DNA of 64,000 bases from Erwinia oleae (lineage in GTDB: Bacteria > Pseudomonadota > Gammaproteobacteria > Enterobacterales > Enterobacteriaceae): contig NZ_JNVB01000014.1 in the NCBI RefSeq assembly GCF_000770305.1, forward strand, positions 1 to 64,000, given 5' to 3'. Each line of letters begins with the position of its first letter. Position 1 is the stretch's first letter. A program made the position numbers and the translations under genes. The notes beneath the pieces were generated by a model. The model saw nothing but the letters and a program-made list of their open reading frames with translations. It searched no databases and was not told the origin of the DNA. This document shows, one piece after another, positions 55,410-64,000 of this stretch.

Positions 55410-55745
55410 TCAGTGCCAGATGATCAGGCCAATCAGGCTGATAACCACTAACCCGCACAGCGCGCTGGTCAGCAAAAACTGGCCGCGCACCCGCTCGCAG
55501 CGGCGGATAAACTCATCATCATGATGATCGAGGTAGCGCTGAGTCCAGATATAGCGCACCAGCCGCACCTGCTTGCTGGGCTGACCGTGCGAGGTAAAAA
55601 ACCCGGCGCCGTCGACGTACTGATAAAGCAACGGATCGCAGCCGCGAAGCACCACCAGCAGCGCACGCAGAGAAGAAAAATAGCGAGCCATATTAATTAC
55701 ACAAACGAAGCAAAGAGCCCAGAAAAGCGCGATGGTGCTGATCAT
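55410..55745 (-). CDS. uspB: UspB, universal stress protein B
   Basis: UspB is a small inner-membrane protein induced by sigmaS in stationary phase and linked to ethanol tolerance in E. coli. From ATG 55745 the sequence [20 protein letters not shown] runs 111 residues, the E. coli length, with membrane helices at both ends and the conserved middle [23 protein letters not shown] 55748, one codon earlier, is nearly as good; the ribosome-binding site GGGAGGAG suits either. It is divergent from uspA, as in E. coli. Confidence 0.94.
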   Translation of the reverse strand: MISTIALFWALCFVCVINMARYFSSLRALLVVLRGCDPLLYQYVDGAGFFTSHGQPSKQVRLVRYIWTQRYLDHHDDEFIRRCERVRGQFLLTSALCGLVVISLIGLIIWH

Positions 55746-56144
55746 CATCTCCTCCCGACTTAGCATCAGTGAATAAGCTGCGCAGGCAGGCTTCACGATG
55801 GATCGTCAACCACAGAATTAGCGATTTTTTATTATCACAGCGGCGCGAGCACCCCGGCCCGTCATTAATAGTGTAGGAGATCTGATTAAAAGTTTTCCAG
55901 CCCAGTTTACTTATCCCGACGGAAAAATTTTCATTATGACGCCCTTTGTAAACCGCGCGTTATGGCACAGATTCTGTTAACAATTCGGTCTATACTTAAA
56001 AGCGATCAATAATAAAGGCGGCGGCGAGCGCTGATTCGCTTACCCCTCACGCGAAATCCACATCGTGTTCACAGGATTTCAGGACTTTAAGACGCATACC
56101 TTGACGGTTGTTACCAGGCCGCATCGCATGAAAGGAGTATCGTT
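55746..56144. promoter_or_regulatory. Divergent uspB/uspA control region
   Basis: These 399 bases hold no gene. TATACT (55991-55996) is a likely -10 element for uspA, leaving a leader of about 140 bases as seen in E. coli, though no strong -35 stands at 17 bases. A sigmaS-type promoter for uspB is expected but not clear by eye. AAAGGAGTATCGTT precedes the uspA ATG. Confidence 0.45.
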
Positions 56145-56585
56145 ATGTCTTACAAACACATTCTGATTGCCGTAGACCTTTCACCAGAAAGCAAGCTGCT
56201 GGTGGAAAAAGCGGTATCCATGGCGCGTCCTTACGATGCCAAAATCTCGCTGATCCACGTTGATGTGAATTATTCCGATCTCTACACCGGCTTGATTGAT
56301 GTCAACCTTGGCGACATGCAAAAACGCATATCTGAAGAAACCCATTCCGCGCTTACCGAACTGTCTCACGGCGCTGGCTATCCCATCTCTGAAACGCTGA
56401 GCGGCAGCGGTGATCTGGGCCAGGTGCTGGTGGATGCGATTAAGAAGTACAACGTGGATTTAGTGGTGTGTGGTCATCATCAGGATTTCTGGAGCAAGCT
56501 GATGTCATCGGCGCGCCAGCTCATCAACACCGTACATATTGACATGCTGATTGTGCCGCTGCGCGATGAGGACGAAGACGAGTAA
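56145..56585 (+). CDS. uspA: UspA, universal stress protein A
   Basis: UspA is a cytoplasmic dimer induced by growth arrest and many stresses; E. coli UspA is a serine/threonine phosphoprotein that does not bind ATP tightly. The 146-residue product (E. coli 144) begins [20 protein letters not shown] and has the C-terminal region [36 protein letters not shown]. The acidic tail DEDEDE is slightly longer than in E. coli. It is followed by a bidirectional terminator shared with rsmJ. Confidence 0.97.
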   Translation: MSYKHILIAVDLSPESKLLVEKAVSMARPYDAKISLIHVDVNYSDLYTGLIDVNLGDMQKRISEETHSALTELSHGAGYPISETLSGSGDLGQVLVDAIKKYNVDLVVCGHHQDFWSKLMSSARQLINTVHIDMLIVPLRDEDEDE

Positions 56586-56588
56586 AAT

Positions 56589-56613
56589 AAACGGGCGACA
56601 GGCTCGCCCGTTT
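56589..56613. terminator. uspA/rsmJ bidirectional terminator
   Basis: AAACGGGCGA (56589-56598) and TCGCCCGTTT (56604-56613) form a perfect 10-bp stem with a five-base loop, four bases after the uspA stop and six before the convergent rsmJ stop. The flanking T-runs are short. Confidence 0.8.
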
Positions 56614-56618
56614 ACTCA

Positions 56619-57368
56619 TCATCCCAGCGGTGGATAGATATCAAAGCGATGGCTTTTGGTGACGATCGCTGAGGTTGTCGCGATACCTGCCAGCGGCGGC
56701 GCGTAGTCGGGCCGCTTCACCACCACGCGTTTTTTCGCCAGCCGCCGGGCGGGTTCCAGCAGGCCGTCCGCGTCGTCATCAGCCCCCACCAGCGACTGAA
56801 ACACCCGCATCTCCTTCTTCACCAACGCGCTTTTTTGCCGGTGCGGATACATAGGATCGAGATACACCACGTCTGGCCTGTCGTCGATCGCCGCCAGCGC
56901 TGCCAGGCTGGAAGCATGGATCAGCGTCAGCCGTGCCCGCAGCCAGCCGCCGATCTCCGGATGCCGATAGCCGCGTTGCAGCCCGTCATCCAACAGCGCG
57001 GCAACCACCGGATGGCGCTCAAACATCCTTACCTCACAGCCCAGCGCGGCCAGCACGAAGGCGTCGCGCCCGAGGCCCGCCGTGGCGTCGATCACCGTGG
57101 GCAGGTAGCCGCTCTTGATGCCTGCCGCCTTCGCCACCGCCTCGCCGCGCCCGCCGCCGAAACGGCGTCGGTGATCCATCGCGCCGCTGGTGAAATCCAC
57201 CCGGATGCCGCCCAGCTTTGGCTCATCGCGCTTACGCAGTTCCAGATGCTCGCCGGTCATGACCAGCGCCATCAACGCGTTGTCATCCTGCTGAAGCTGC
57301 CAGCGCGCTGCTAAAACAGATAAGGCGCCGTCTCCGGCGCCCGATTCATCGACTAAACAGATGTTCAC
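56619..57368 (-). CDS. rsmJ: RsmJ, 16S rRNA m2G1516 methyltransferase
   Basis: RsmJ uses SAM to methylate G1516 near the 3' end of 16S rRNA. The 249-residue protein shows the SAM-binding segment [19 protein letters not shown] (about residues 92-110), MFERHP, and the catalytic [21 protein letters not shown] (about 167-187). Length matches E. coli RsmJ (250). Its ATG lies directly after the prlC stop with no gap, so it is translationally coupled to prlC, as in other enterics. Confidence 0.95.
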   Translation of the reverse strand: MNICLVDESGAGDGALSVLAARWQLQQDDNALMALVMTGEHLELRKRDEPKLGGIRVDFTSGAMDHRRRFGGGRGEAVAKAAGIKSGYLPTVIDATAGLGRDAFVLAALGCEVRMFERHPVVAALLDDGLQRGYRHPEIGGWLRARLTLIHASSLAALAAIDDRPDVVYLDPMYPHRQKSALVKKEMRVFQSLVGADDDADGLLEPARRLAKKRVVVKRPDYAPPLAGIATTSAIVTKSHRFDIYPPLG

Positions 57369-59411
57369 TTACTGTTCCTGAATACCATAATGCTCAAGCA
57401 TGGCATCCAGCTGCGGCTCGCGTCCACGGAAGCGCTTGAACAGCTCCATCGGCTCTTCCGAGCCGCCACGGGTCAGAATATTATCAAGGAATGACTGGCC
57501 CGTTTCGCGGTTAAAGATCCCTTCCTCTTTGAAGCGCGAGTAGGCATCCGCCGCCAGCACGTCGGCCCACAGATAGCTGTAGTAGCCTGCCGCGTAACCG
57601 CCGGCGAAAATGTGGCTGAAGGCATGCGGAAAGCGGCCCCATGCCGGGCTTGGTACCACTGCAACGCGTTTCTTAATCTCCCGCAGCATCTCCAGAATCT
57701 GCGCGCCTTTCGCCGGATCGAATTCTGCATGGAGGCGGAAATCGAAGAGGCCGAACTCAAGCTGGCGCAGAATAAACAGCGCCGCCTGATAGTTTTTCGC
57801 CGCCAGCATCTTATCGAGCAGCGCCTGCGGCAGCGGTTCGCCGGTTTCATAATGGCCGGAAATGAACGCCAGCGCGTCCGGCTCCCAGCACCAGTTCTCC
57901 ATAAACTGGCTTGGCAGCTCTACCGCATCCCACGGCACGCCGCTGATACCGGCCACGCCGGGGGTTTCGACGCGGGTCAGCATATGATGCAGTCCGTGGC
58001 CGAATTCGTGGAACAGCGTGGTCACTTCGTCATGCGTAAACAGCGCAGGCTTGCCGCTGACCGGACGGTTAAAGTTACAGGTTAAATAGGCAACTGGCTT
58101 CTGTAACGTGCCGTCGGCGAGGCGCATCTGCCCAACGCAGTCGTCCATCCAGGCGCCGCCACGTTTGTTTTCACGCGCGTAGAGATCCAGATAGAAGCTG
58201 CCGCGCAGCTCGCCGCTTTCGTCGAAGAGGTCAAAGAAACGGACGTCGTCATGCCATACATCCACGTCTTTACGCTCCCTGGCGGTGATGCCGTAAATAC
58301 GTTTAACCACCTCAAACAGGCCGTTGACCGCGCGCTCTTCCGGGAAGTACGGACGAAGCTGCTCGTCGCTGATGGTGTACAGATGCTGCTTCTGTTTTTC
58401 GCCGTAGTACGTCAGATCCCACGGGTTCAGCTCATCAATGCCATGCTCTTTCTTCGCAAAGGCACGCAGTTGCTCAAGCTCTTTTTCGGCCTGCGGACGC
58501 GCGCGCTTCGCCAGATCGTTCAGGAAATCAGTGACCTGCGCCGGGTTCTCCGCCATTTTAGTGGCTAACGATTTTTCAGCGAACGAGCTGAAGCCCAAAA
58601 GCTGAGCCAGCTCGTGGCGCAGCGCCAGTTCCTCCTCCATCACCTTGCTGTTATCCCATTTGCCCGCGTTTGGCCCCTGGTCGGAGGCGCGGGTGGAATA
58701 GGCGCGGTACATCTCTTCGCGCAGCGCGGCGTTGTCGCAATAGGTCATGACCGGCAGGTAGCTGGGGATATCCAGCGTCAGCAGCCAGCCCTGCTGTTCT
58801 TTGGCTTCGGCCTGCGCTTTGGCCGCTGCCAGCGCGCTTTCCGGCATCCCGGCAAGCTCGGATTCATCGGTAATCAGTTTGCTCCAGCCCATCGTCGCAT
58901 CAAGCACGTTGTTGCTGTAGGTCGAGCCCAGTTCGGAGAGGCGCGCGGCGATTTCGCCATAGCGTTTCTGCTTCTCCTTCGACAGGCCGATACCGGATAG
59001 CTCAAAATCACGCAGCGCATTGTCCACCGCTTTCTTCTGCGGGGCATCCAGCTGCGCGTAGCTGTTCTCTTTCAGATTGCGGTACGCCTGATAAAGCCCT
59101 TCGTGCTGGCCAACCCAGGTACTGTATTCAGAGAGCAGCGGCAGCGTTTGCTCATAGGCTTCGCGCAGTTCCGGGCTGTTTTTAACCGAATTCAGGTGGC
59201 TTACCGGTGAAAAAAGGCGGCCAAGGCGATCGTCAACTTCAGCCAGCGGCTGAACCAGGTTTTCCCAGGTATAAGGTGCGCCCTGAGCCACCACCTTCTC
59301 CACTTCCGCACGGCACGCCGCCAGCGCCTCGGTCACGGCGGGAACGATGTGTTCGGGTTTAATGGCGGAGAAAGGAGGAAGAGTGAAACGGGAAAGTAGC
59401 GGATTGGTCAT
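57369..59411 (-). CDS. prlC: PrlC, oligopeptidase A
   Basis: PrlC is a cytoplasmic zinc metallopeptidase of the M3 family that degrades signal peptides and other short peptides. The 680-residue protein equals the E. coli length and has the HEFGHGLHH zinc motif at about residues 470-478, with the downstream glutamate ligand in the next helix. Its start is MTNPLLSRFTLPPFSAIKPE. The order prlC-rsmJ with no gap is conserved, and in Salmonella the corresponding opdA operon is heat-shock regulated. A possible sigma32 promoter lies upstream. Confidence 0.97.
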   Translation of the reverse strand: MTNPLLSRFTLPPFSAIKPEHIVPAVTEALAACRAEVEKVVAQGAPYTWENLVQPLAEVDDRLGRLFSPVSHLNSVKNSPELREAYEQTLPLLSEYSTWVGQHEGLYQAYRNLKENSYAQLDAPQKKAVDNALRDFELSGIGLSKEKQKRYGEIAARLSELGSTYSNNVLDATMGWSKLITDESELAGMPESALAAAKAQAEAKEQQGWLLTLDIPSYLPVMTYCDNAALREEMYRAYSTRASDQGPNAGKWDNSKVMEEELALRHELAQLLGFSSFAEKSLATKMAENPAQVTDFLNDLAKRARPQAEKELEQLRAFAKKEHGIDELNPWDLTYYGEKQKQHLYTISDEQLRPYFPEERAVNGLFEVVKRIYGITARERKDVDVWHDDVRFFDLFDESGELRGSFYLDLYARENKRGGAWMDDCVGQMRLADGTLQKPVAYLTCNFNRPVSGKPALFTHDEVTTLFHEFGHGLHHMLTRVETPGVAGISGVPWDAVELPSQFMENWCWEPDALAFISGHYETGEPLPQALLDKMLAAKNYQAALFILRQLEFGLFDFRLHAEFDPAKGAQILEMLREIKKRVAVVPSPAWGRFPHAFSHIFAGGYAAGYYSYLWADVLAADAYSRFKEEGIFNRETGQSFLDNILTRGGSEEPMELFKRFRGREPQLDAMLEHYGIQEQ

Positions 59412-59470
59412 AGCGCGGTCCTTGTTGTCATGATCGGTAAGTGAGGCGCAGTTGAATGCGCAATCACATT

Positions 59471-59500
59471 AACATGAGGCTAAGCGCGCTGAAAATCAAT
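59471..59500 (-). promoter_or_regulatory. Candidate sigma32 promoter of prlC-rsmJ
   Basis: On the minus strand, ATTGATTTTC (complement 59491-59500) and CCTCATGTT (complement 59471-59479) loosely match the sigma32 -35 (CTTGAAA) and -10 (CCCCATNT) elements at acceptable spacing, about 60 bases ahead of the prlC ATG. Heat-shock control of this operon is known in Salmonella; the match here is imperfect. Confidence 0.4.
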
Positions 59501-59604
59501 GCCGCGCCCTACGACAAAGAACCGTTTGCCTGGCAGAGAAGCAAATAGCATACTTGCCCCGCCATGCCGTAATGGCAGTATTCAAATCCACAGGGAGCCT
59601 GTTT

Positions 59605-60429
59605 ATGTGGTACTTATTTGCCGCCTCATTGCTTTTTTTACCCTTTAACCTGCGCGTGTCGTTATCGCTGCTGGCGGTGACGTTGGCGATGGCAATCTGG
59701 GATCATACCCTCCAGCCGCTCGCCATCATTGCGCTTCTGATAACCGGTGCGGTTGCCGTTTACTGCTCGAAGGCGCGCGGCCAGTCGGTTTTCTCTCTGC
59801 CCGGCGAAATCGTCCTCGTTGTCGGTGCCATCACGCTGATGCTGCATCTGGTGCCGGGCTTTAATAATCAGTTGATTGTTTCCGGCGTTAAGGCCGGCCC
59901 TGAGAGCGCGCCTTTCACCTTCTATTACAATTTTGACAAGGCGATGATCCCCTTTCTGCTGCTGGGCTGCATGCCCACGCTGCTGAAAAGGCCCGGCGTG
60001 CCGCCCGCTAACCGACTGTGGTGGTTGGTATTGCTGATGTCGATGCCGGTGCTGCTGCTTATCGCTACGGTGATCGGCGGCCTGGATGTGGAGCTTCACT
60101 GGCCCGCCTGGCTCGGTTCGTTCGCGCTGGCTAATCTGTTCTTCGTTTCGCTGGCCGAGGAAGCGCTGTTTCGCGGCTATATTCAACAGCGGCTGAGTCA
60201 GTGGATTGGCAACGTATGGGGACTGCTGCTGGCCGCGCTGCTGTTTGGTCTGGCGCACCTTTCCGGCGGCGTGCTGCTGGTTATTTTCGCCAGCATGGCG
60301 GGCGTGATTTATGGCCTGGCCTGGCTGTGGAGCGGCCGTTTGTGGGTGGCCACGCTGGCGCACTTCGCCTTTAACATGCTGCATCTGCTGTTCTTTACCT
60401 ATCCGGTATTGCAACGCCTGCCTGGTTAG
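59605..60429 (+). CDS. CPBP-family intramembrane metalloprotease
   Basis: This is an integral membrane protein of the CAAX protease/bacteriocin-processing (CPBP, Abi) family. From ATG 59605, with AGGGAG upstream, it has 274 residues and about eight membrane helices. The catalytic motifs are EEALFRGYIQQRL (about residues 184-196), FGLAHL (about 214-219) and a C-terminal HFAFNMLHLL. The upstream open codons lack a membrane pattern and are not used. Bacterial members have varied and often unknown substrates. It stands between prlC (divergent) and rlmJ and is not one of the genes I recognise from E. coli at this locus. Confidence 0.82.
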   Translation: MWYLFAASLLFLPFNLRVSLSLLAVTLAMAIWDHTLQPLAIIALLITGAVAVYCSKARGQSVFSLPGEIVLVVGAITLMLHLVPGFNNQLIVSGVKAGPESAPFTFYYNFDKAMIPFLLLGCMPTLLKRPGVPPANRLWWLVLLMSMPVLLLIATVIGGLDVELHWPAWLGSFALANLFFVSLAEEALFRGYIQQRLSQWIGNVWGLLLAALLFGLAHLSGGVLLVIFASMAGVIYGLAWLWSGRLWVATLAHFAFNMLHLLFFTYPVLQRLPG

Positions 60430-60519
60430 CGCATTTTTGCCGCTATAAAGGTATACTGCCTGCAACCTGTGCCGCCGCGGCGGCACGATTGCCTTTTCCC
60501 ACCGGACAGATCTCACTAC

Positions 60520-61362
60520 ATGCTCAGTTATCGCCACAGTTTTCACGCCGGCAATCATGCCGACGTCCTCAAACATACCGTACTAAGCCTGATCGTCAGC
60601 GCGCTGAATGAGAAGGAAAAACCCTGGTTTTACCTTGATACCCACGCGGGAGCCGGGCGCTATCAGCTCAGTGGCGAACATGCCGAGCGCACGGGCGAGT
60701 ATCTGGAAGGTATCGCCCGTATCTGGCAGCAGGACGACCTGCCGGCAGAGCTGGAGAGCTACATCAGCTGCGTGAGTGCGCTGAACCCCAACGGCAAGCT
60801 GCGCTTCTATCCGGGATCGCCGCTCATTGCCCGCCATCTGATGCGCCCGCAGGATAAGCTGCATCTGACCGAGCTGCACCCCAGCGACTATCCGCTACTG
60901 CGCAATGAATTTCTGAAAGACGAGCGCGCGCGCACCGAACGCAGCGACGGCTATCAGCAACTGAAGTCAAAGCTGCCGCCGCCGTCGCGGCGTGGCCTGG
61001 TGCTGATCGACCCGCCCTATGAAATCAAGTCGGATTATCAGGCGGTGGTGGACGGCATTAAAGAGGGGCACAAACGCTTCGGCACCGGCACCTACGCGCT
61101 CTGGTATCCGGTAGTGATGCGCCAGCAAATCAAACGGCTGTTTGCCGGGCTGGAAGCCAGCGGTATTCGCCGCATTATGCAGACAGAGCTGGCGGTGCTG
61201 CCGGACAGCGATCGACGCGGCATGACCGCCTCCGGCATGGTGGTGGTGAATCCGCCATGGAAGCTCGAAGAGCAGATGAATACCGTGCTGCCGTGGCTGC
61301 ACAAAAAGCTGGTGCCAGGCGGAACGGGCCATGCCAGAGTCAGCTGGATCGTGCCCGAGTAG
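60520..61362 (+). CDS. rlmJ: RlmJ, 23S rRNA m6A2030 methyltransferase
   Basis: RlmJ methylates A2030 of 23S rRNA using SAM. The ATG at 60520 (MLSYRHSFHAGNHADVLKHT) gives 280 residues, the E. coli length. Motifs are YLDTHAGAGRYQL (about residues 38-50), HLTELHPSDYPLL and the catalytic VLIDPPYEIKSDY (about 161-173). An upstream in-frame extension is not conserved. It precedes gor, as in E. coli, but with the convergent ribonuclease Z gene between them. It ends seven bases from that gene's stop. Confidence 0.95.
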   Translation: MLSYRHSFHAGNHADVLKHTVLSLIVSALNEKEKPWFYLDTHAGAGRYQLSGEHAERTGEYLEGIARIWQQDDLPAELESYISCVSALNPNGKLRFYPGSPLIARHLMRPQDKLHLTELHPSDYPLLRNEFLKDERARTERSDGYQQLKSKLPPPSRRGLVLIDPPYEIKSDYQAVVDGIKEGHKRFGTGTYALWYPVVMRQQIKRLFAGLEASGIRRIMQTELAVLPDSDRRGMTASGMVVVNPPWKLEEQMNTVLPWLHKKLVPGGTGHARVSWIVPE

Positions 61363-61369
61363 GCCCGCT

Positions 61370-62284
61370 TTACAGCGGAAAAACCGCAAAGTCATGCGCC
61401 ATCTCAGTATTAGGGAAAATCGCCCGACACTCCGCCAGCAGGCGCGCCGTGTCTTCGCGCAGATACCGTGAGCTGAGATGGGTGACAATCAGTTTTTTGG
61501 CGCCCGCCTCTTTTGCCATTGTCGCGGCCTGCACCGTTGAAGAGTGGCCGCGACTGTTAGCCTTCTCCGCCATGGCGGCTTCCAACGTCGCCTCATGCAC
61601 CACCACGTCGGCGTTGGCTGCTACTTCCCGCGCGGCGGCTGTCGGGCTGGTGTCGCCAAAAATTGCCAGCGTCAGTCCCGGCATTGAGGGGCCAAGGTAA
61701 TCCCGACCGTTCACCACCTGCCCGTCCTCCATGGTCACCGTCCTGCCCCGCTTTAGTTGCTGAAACAGTTTGCCCGGCCGGATGCCATCCGCCAGCAGGC
61801 GATCGGCGTCCAGCGCGCCGGGCCGCGCATGCTCTTCAATACGAAAGCCGTAGCATTCGACCGGATGCGTCAGCGGCCAGGCCGTCACGCGAAAATGCTC
61901 GTCGTTCAGGATCTCGCCCGCGCTAATTTCCACGATGTCCAGCGGAAAGGTCAGCCAGGAGCCGCTCAGGCTCAGGGTGGTTTCCACAAAGGCTTTGATG
62001 CCCTTTGGCCCGTAAAGCGTGATGGCGTCGCTGATACCGTTCATCGAGCGACTGGTCAGCAGCCCCGGCAGACCAAAAATATGATCGCCGTGCAGATGGG
62101 TGATGAAAATCTTCTCAATTTTGCCGATTTTCACCGGTGAGCGCATAATCTGATGCTGCGTGGCTTCGCCACAGTCAAACAGCCAGCAGCCGCTGCGGAC
62201 GCCCTCAAGGCTGAGCGCAATGCTGGTCACGTTGCGCTGACGGCCTGGCGTACCCGCCCCGGTACCTAAGAATTGAAGTTCCAT
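61370..62284 (-). CDS. rbn: Ribonuclease Z/BN (ElaC), tRNA 3'-processing endonuclease
   Basis: This is a metallo-beta-lactamase-fold zinc ribonuclease that trims tRNA 3' ends. The ATG at 62284 ([20 protein letters not shown]) gives 304 residues against 305 in E. coli. The zinc motif THLHGDH is at 62-68, with further ligands in GDTSP, a histidine in [16 protein letters not shown], and THLSSRY near the C-terminus. The frame is open 15 codons upstream but the conserved start is clear. In E. coli the gene (elaC/rbn) lies near menF, so the location between rlmJ and gor differs. Confidence 0.93.
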   Translation of the reverse strand: MELQFLGTGAGTPGRQRNVTSIALSLEGVRSGCWLFDCGEATQHQIMRSPVKIGKIEKIFITHLHGDHIFGLPGLLTSRSMNGISDAITLYGPKGIKAFVETTLSLSGSWLTFPLDIVEISAGEILNDEHFRVTAWPLTHPVECYGFRIEEHARPGALDADRLLADGIRPGKLFQQLKRGRTVTMEDGQVVNGRDYLGPSMPGLTLAIFGDTSPTAAAREVAANADVVVHEATLEAAMAEKANSRGHSSTVQAATMAKEAGAKKLIVTHLSSRYLREDTARLLAECRAIFPNTEMAHDFAVFPL

Positions 62285-62460
62285 GCGATCCCTTATTGCC
62301 TCTGACAGACGGAGCGGCATTTTGGCCACCGTAAACGTGGATTATCGCTCAGGCAGGCGCGCCGCTCCTATCACAATCATAGACGCAAACTTTGCGGCAA
62401 TCCGCCGAGTAGCGTTACACTCTATGCCAATTTACTTCACTGGATCAGGGAACCCTCTCG

Positions 62461-63813
62461 ATGACCAAACATTATGATTATCTTGCCATCGGTGGCGGCA
62501 GCGGCGGCATTGCTTCAATCAACCGCGCTGCTATGTATGGACAAAAATGCGCGCTGATCGAAGCCAAAGAGCTGGGCGGCACCTGTGTAAACGTGGGTTG
62601 CGTACCGAAAAAAGTGATGTGGCATGCGGCGCAGATCGCCGAAGCGATCCACCAGTACGGCCCGGATTACGGCTTCGATACCACGGTGAACCGCTTCGAC
62701 TGGAGCACGCTGGTTAAAAATCGCAGCGCCTATATCGATCGTATTCACACCTCGTACGATAACGTGCTGGGTAAAAACAATGTTGATGTGATTAAAGGCT
62801 ACGCACGCTTTGTTGATGCGCACACCGTTGAGGTTAACGGCGAGAAAATTACCGCCGATCATATTCTGATCGCCACCGGCGGTCGCCCTACGCTGCCGTC
62901 CATTCCCGGCGCCGAATACGGCATTAACTCTGACGGTTTTTTTGAACTGGACGCGCTGCCAAAACGTACGGCGGTTGTCGGTGCAGGCTATATCGCCGTA
63001 GAAATCGCAGGCGTGCTTAACGCGCTGGGATCGGAAACGCATCTGTTTGTGCGTAAGCACGCGCCACTGCGCACCTTCGATCCGCTGATTGTTGATACGC
63101 TGGTTGAGGTACTGAATGCCGAAGGCCCGACGCTGCATACCCACTCTGTCCCTCAGGAAATCGTAAAAAACGGTGACGGCAGCCTGACGCTGAAGCTGGA
63201 AAACGGCAAAGAACAGACGGTTGACTGCCTGGTATGGGCAATTGGCCGCGAGCCGGAAACGGACAACCTGAACCTTAACGTGACCAGCGTGAAGCTGACG
63301 GAAAAAGGCTACATTGACGTTGATAAGTACCAGAACACCAGCGTTGCCGGTATTTACGCGGTGGGCGACAACACCGGTGCCGTCGAGCTGACGCCGGTTG
63401 CGGTTGCGGCAGGACGTCGCCTCTCCGAACGCCTGTTCAATAACAAGCCGGAAGAGCATCTGGACTACAGCAACGTGCCGACAGTGGTCTTCAGCCACCC
63501 GCCTGTCGGCACCGTGGGCCTGACCGAACCGCAGGCGCGCGAGCAGTATGGCGATGACGCGGTGAAAGTCTATAAATCGTCGTTTACGGCGATGTACACC
63601 GCCGTAACGCAGCATCGCCAGCCGTGCCGGATGAAGCTGGTCTGCGTGGGCGAAGAAGAGAAAATCGTTGGCATCCATGGCATTGGTTACGGCATGGATG
63701 AAATGCTCCAGGGCTTTGCGGTCGCACTCAAAATGGGCGCTACCAAAAAAGACTTTGACAACACCGTCGCCATCCATCCCACCGGCGCGGAAGAGTTTGT
63801 CACCATGCGTTAA
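62461..63813 (+). CDS. gor: Gor, glutathione reductase
   Basis: Gor reduces oxidised glutathione with NADPH. The 450-residue FAD protein has the E. coli length. It shows FAD-binding [18 protein letters not shown] near the N-terminus, the redox-active disulfide [13 protein letters not shown] (Cys42 and Cys47), the NADPH-binding [15 protein letters not shown] with the arginine-containing loop [14 protein letters not shown] that marks NADPH preference, and the active-site histidine near the C-terminus ([11 protein letters not shown]). OxyR control is known in E. coli; no site was identified here. Confidence 0.97.
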   Translation: MTKHYDYLAIGGGSGGIASINRAAMYGQKCALIEAKELGGTCVNVGCVPKKVMWHAAQIAEAIHQYGPDYGFDTTVNRFDWSTLVKNRSAYIDRIHTSYDNVLGKNNVDVIKGYARFVDAHTVEVNGEKITADHILIATGGRPTLPSIPGAEYGINSDGFFELDALPKRTAVVGAGYIAVEIAGVLNALGSETHLFVRKHAPLRTFDPLIVDTLVEVLNAEGPTLHTHSVPQEIVKNGDGSLTLKLENGKEQTVDCLVWAIGREPETDNLNLNVTSVKLTEKGYIDVDKYQNTSVAGIYAVGDNTGAVELTPVAVAAGRRLSERLFNNKPEEHLDYSNVPTVVFSHPPVGTVGLTEPQAREQYGDDAVKVYKSSFTAMYTAVTQHRQPCRMKLVCVGEEEKIVGIHGIGYGMDEMLQGFAVALKMGATKKDFDNTVAIHPTGAEEFVTMR

Positions 63814-63827
63814 CAATCCCGTGGTAT

Positions 63828-63856
63828 AAAAAAGCCAGCCAGCGCTGGCTTTTTTT
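63828..63856 (+). terminator. gor intrinsic terminator
   Basis: AGCCAGC (63833-63839) and GCTGGCT (63844-63850) form a stem extended by A/T pairs (AAAAAA...TTTTTT) around CAGC, with a full T-run. The remaining 63857-64000 is AT-rich with no feature seen. Confidence 0.92.
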
Positions 63857-64000
63857 ACGCCAGAAAGTGGTCGGAAAGCATCAAAACATAAATATTCCTG
63901 TCTTTTTAAAAAAAACGCGCCAGTTTTTTTCTGATTTTTCTTAAAAAATCGGCCGGGTAATTTGCCATAACCTGCGCTATTCGCCTGATGAATAAGGTAA

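Noticed and set aside
62515-63816. A 433-codon open frame antisense to gor
   Set aside because: It covers a fully conserved gor frame, its translation has no recognisable domain, and its composition is that of a complementary-strand artefact.

Overview
The window is chromosomal DNA of a member of the Enterobacterales. Almost every backbone protein is close to its Escherichia coli counterpart in length and motifs, and the gene order livFGMHK-panM-rpoH-ftsXEY-rsmD-yhhL-yhhM-yhhN-zntA-tusA-yhhQ-dcrB ... yhhS-yhhT ... yhiN-pitA-uspB-uspA-rsmJ-prlC-rlmJ-gor follows the E. coli 76-79 min region. The deviations (no livJ, no acpT/nik/rhs block, a ribonuclease Z gene beside gor, proP in this interval) point to a non-Escherichia genus. 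An Erwiniaceae-type organism (Pantoea/Mixta/Erwinia) is my guess, not something the sequence proves.

Layout. 1-5635: branched-chain amino-acid ABC transporter (livF runs off the left edge) and panM. 5640-10055: rpoH and the ftsYEX operon. 10069-16186: rsmD, small membrane/periplasmic proteins, zinc exporter zntA with a textbook ZntR promoter, tusA, yhhQ, dcrB. 16194-40885: a 24.7 kb block for anaerobic purine (urate/xanthine) breakdown set between dcrB and yhhS. 40891-43321: yhhS and yhhT. 43325-51031: a variable stretch with an uxuR-like/uxuA pair, a deletion scar of two head-to-head genes, proP and a type V autotransporter. 51754-63856: backbone again, from a cytochrome b561 gene to gor.

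The purine block has several transcription units. The leftward unit uacF (AegA/YgfT-type flavoprotein), a HydN/YgfS-type ferredoxin and an FdhF-type formate dehydrogenase looks like a formate-to-urate electron chain. The rightward unit encodes a molybdenum hydroxylase whose Mo and FAD subunits are fused, its 2Fe-2S subunit and the Mo-cofactor cytidylyltransferase MocA. Then come the sigma54 activator gene ygeV (leftward), ygeW-ygeX-ygeY-hyuA-yqeA (rightward), an XdhC/CoxI-type cofactor-insertion protein (leftward), and ygfK-ssnA-uacT (rightward). Together they suggest urate import, reductive opening of the purine, hydrolysis to 2,3-diaminopropionate, deamination by YgeX, and ATP from carbamoyl phosphate through YgeW and YqeA. 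The pathway logic is inferred from the E. coli and gut-bacterial homologues.

The most informative new signal is regulatory. A 7-3-7 inverted repeat (TTTCTCA-N3-TGAGAAA) recurs in all three divergent intergenic regions of the block, usually in pairs about two helical turns apart. It lies upstream of sequences matching the sigma54 -24/-12 consensus. YgeV, encoded in the block, carries an intact GAFTGA loop and is the obvious candidate to bind these sites.
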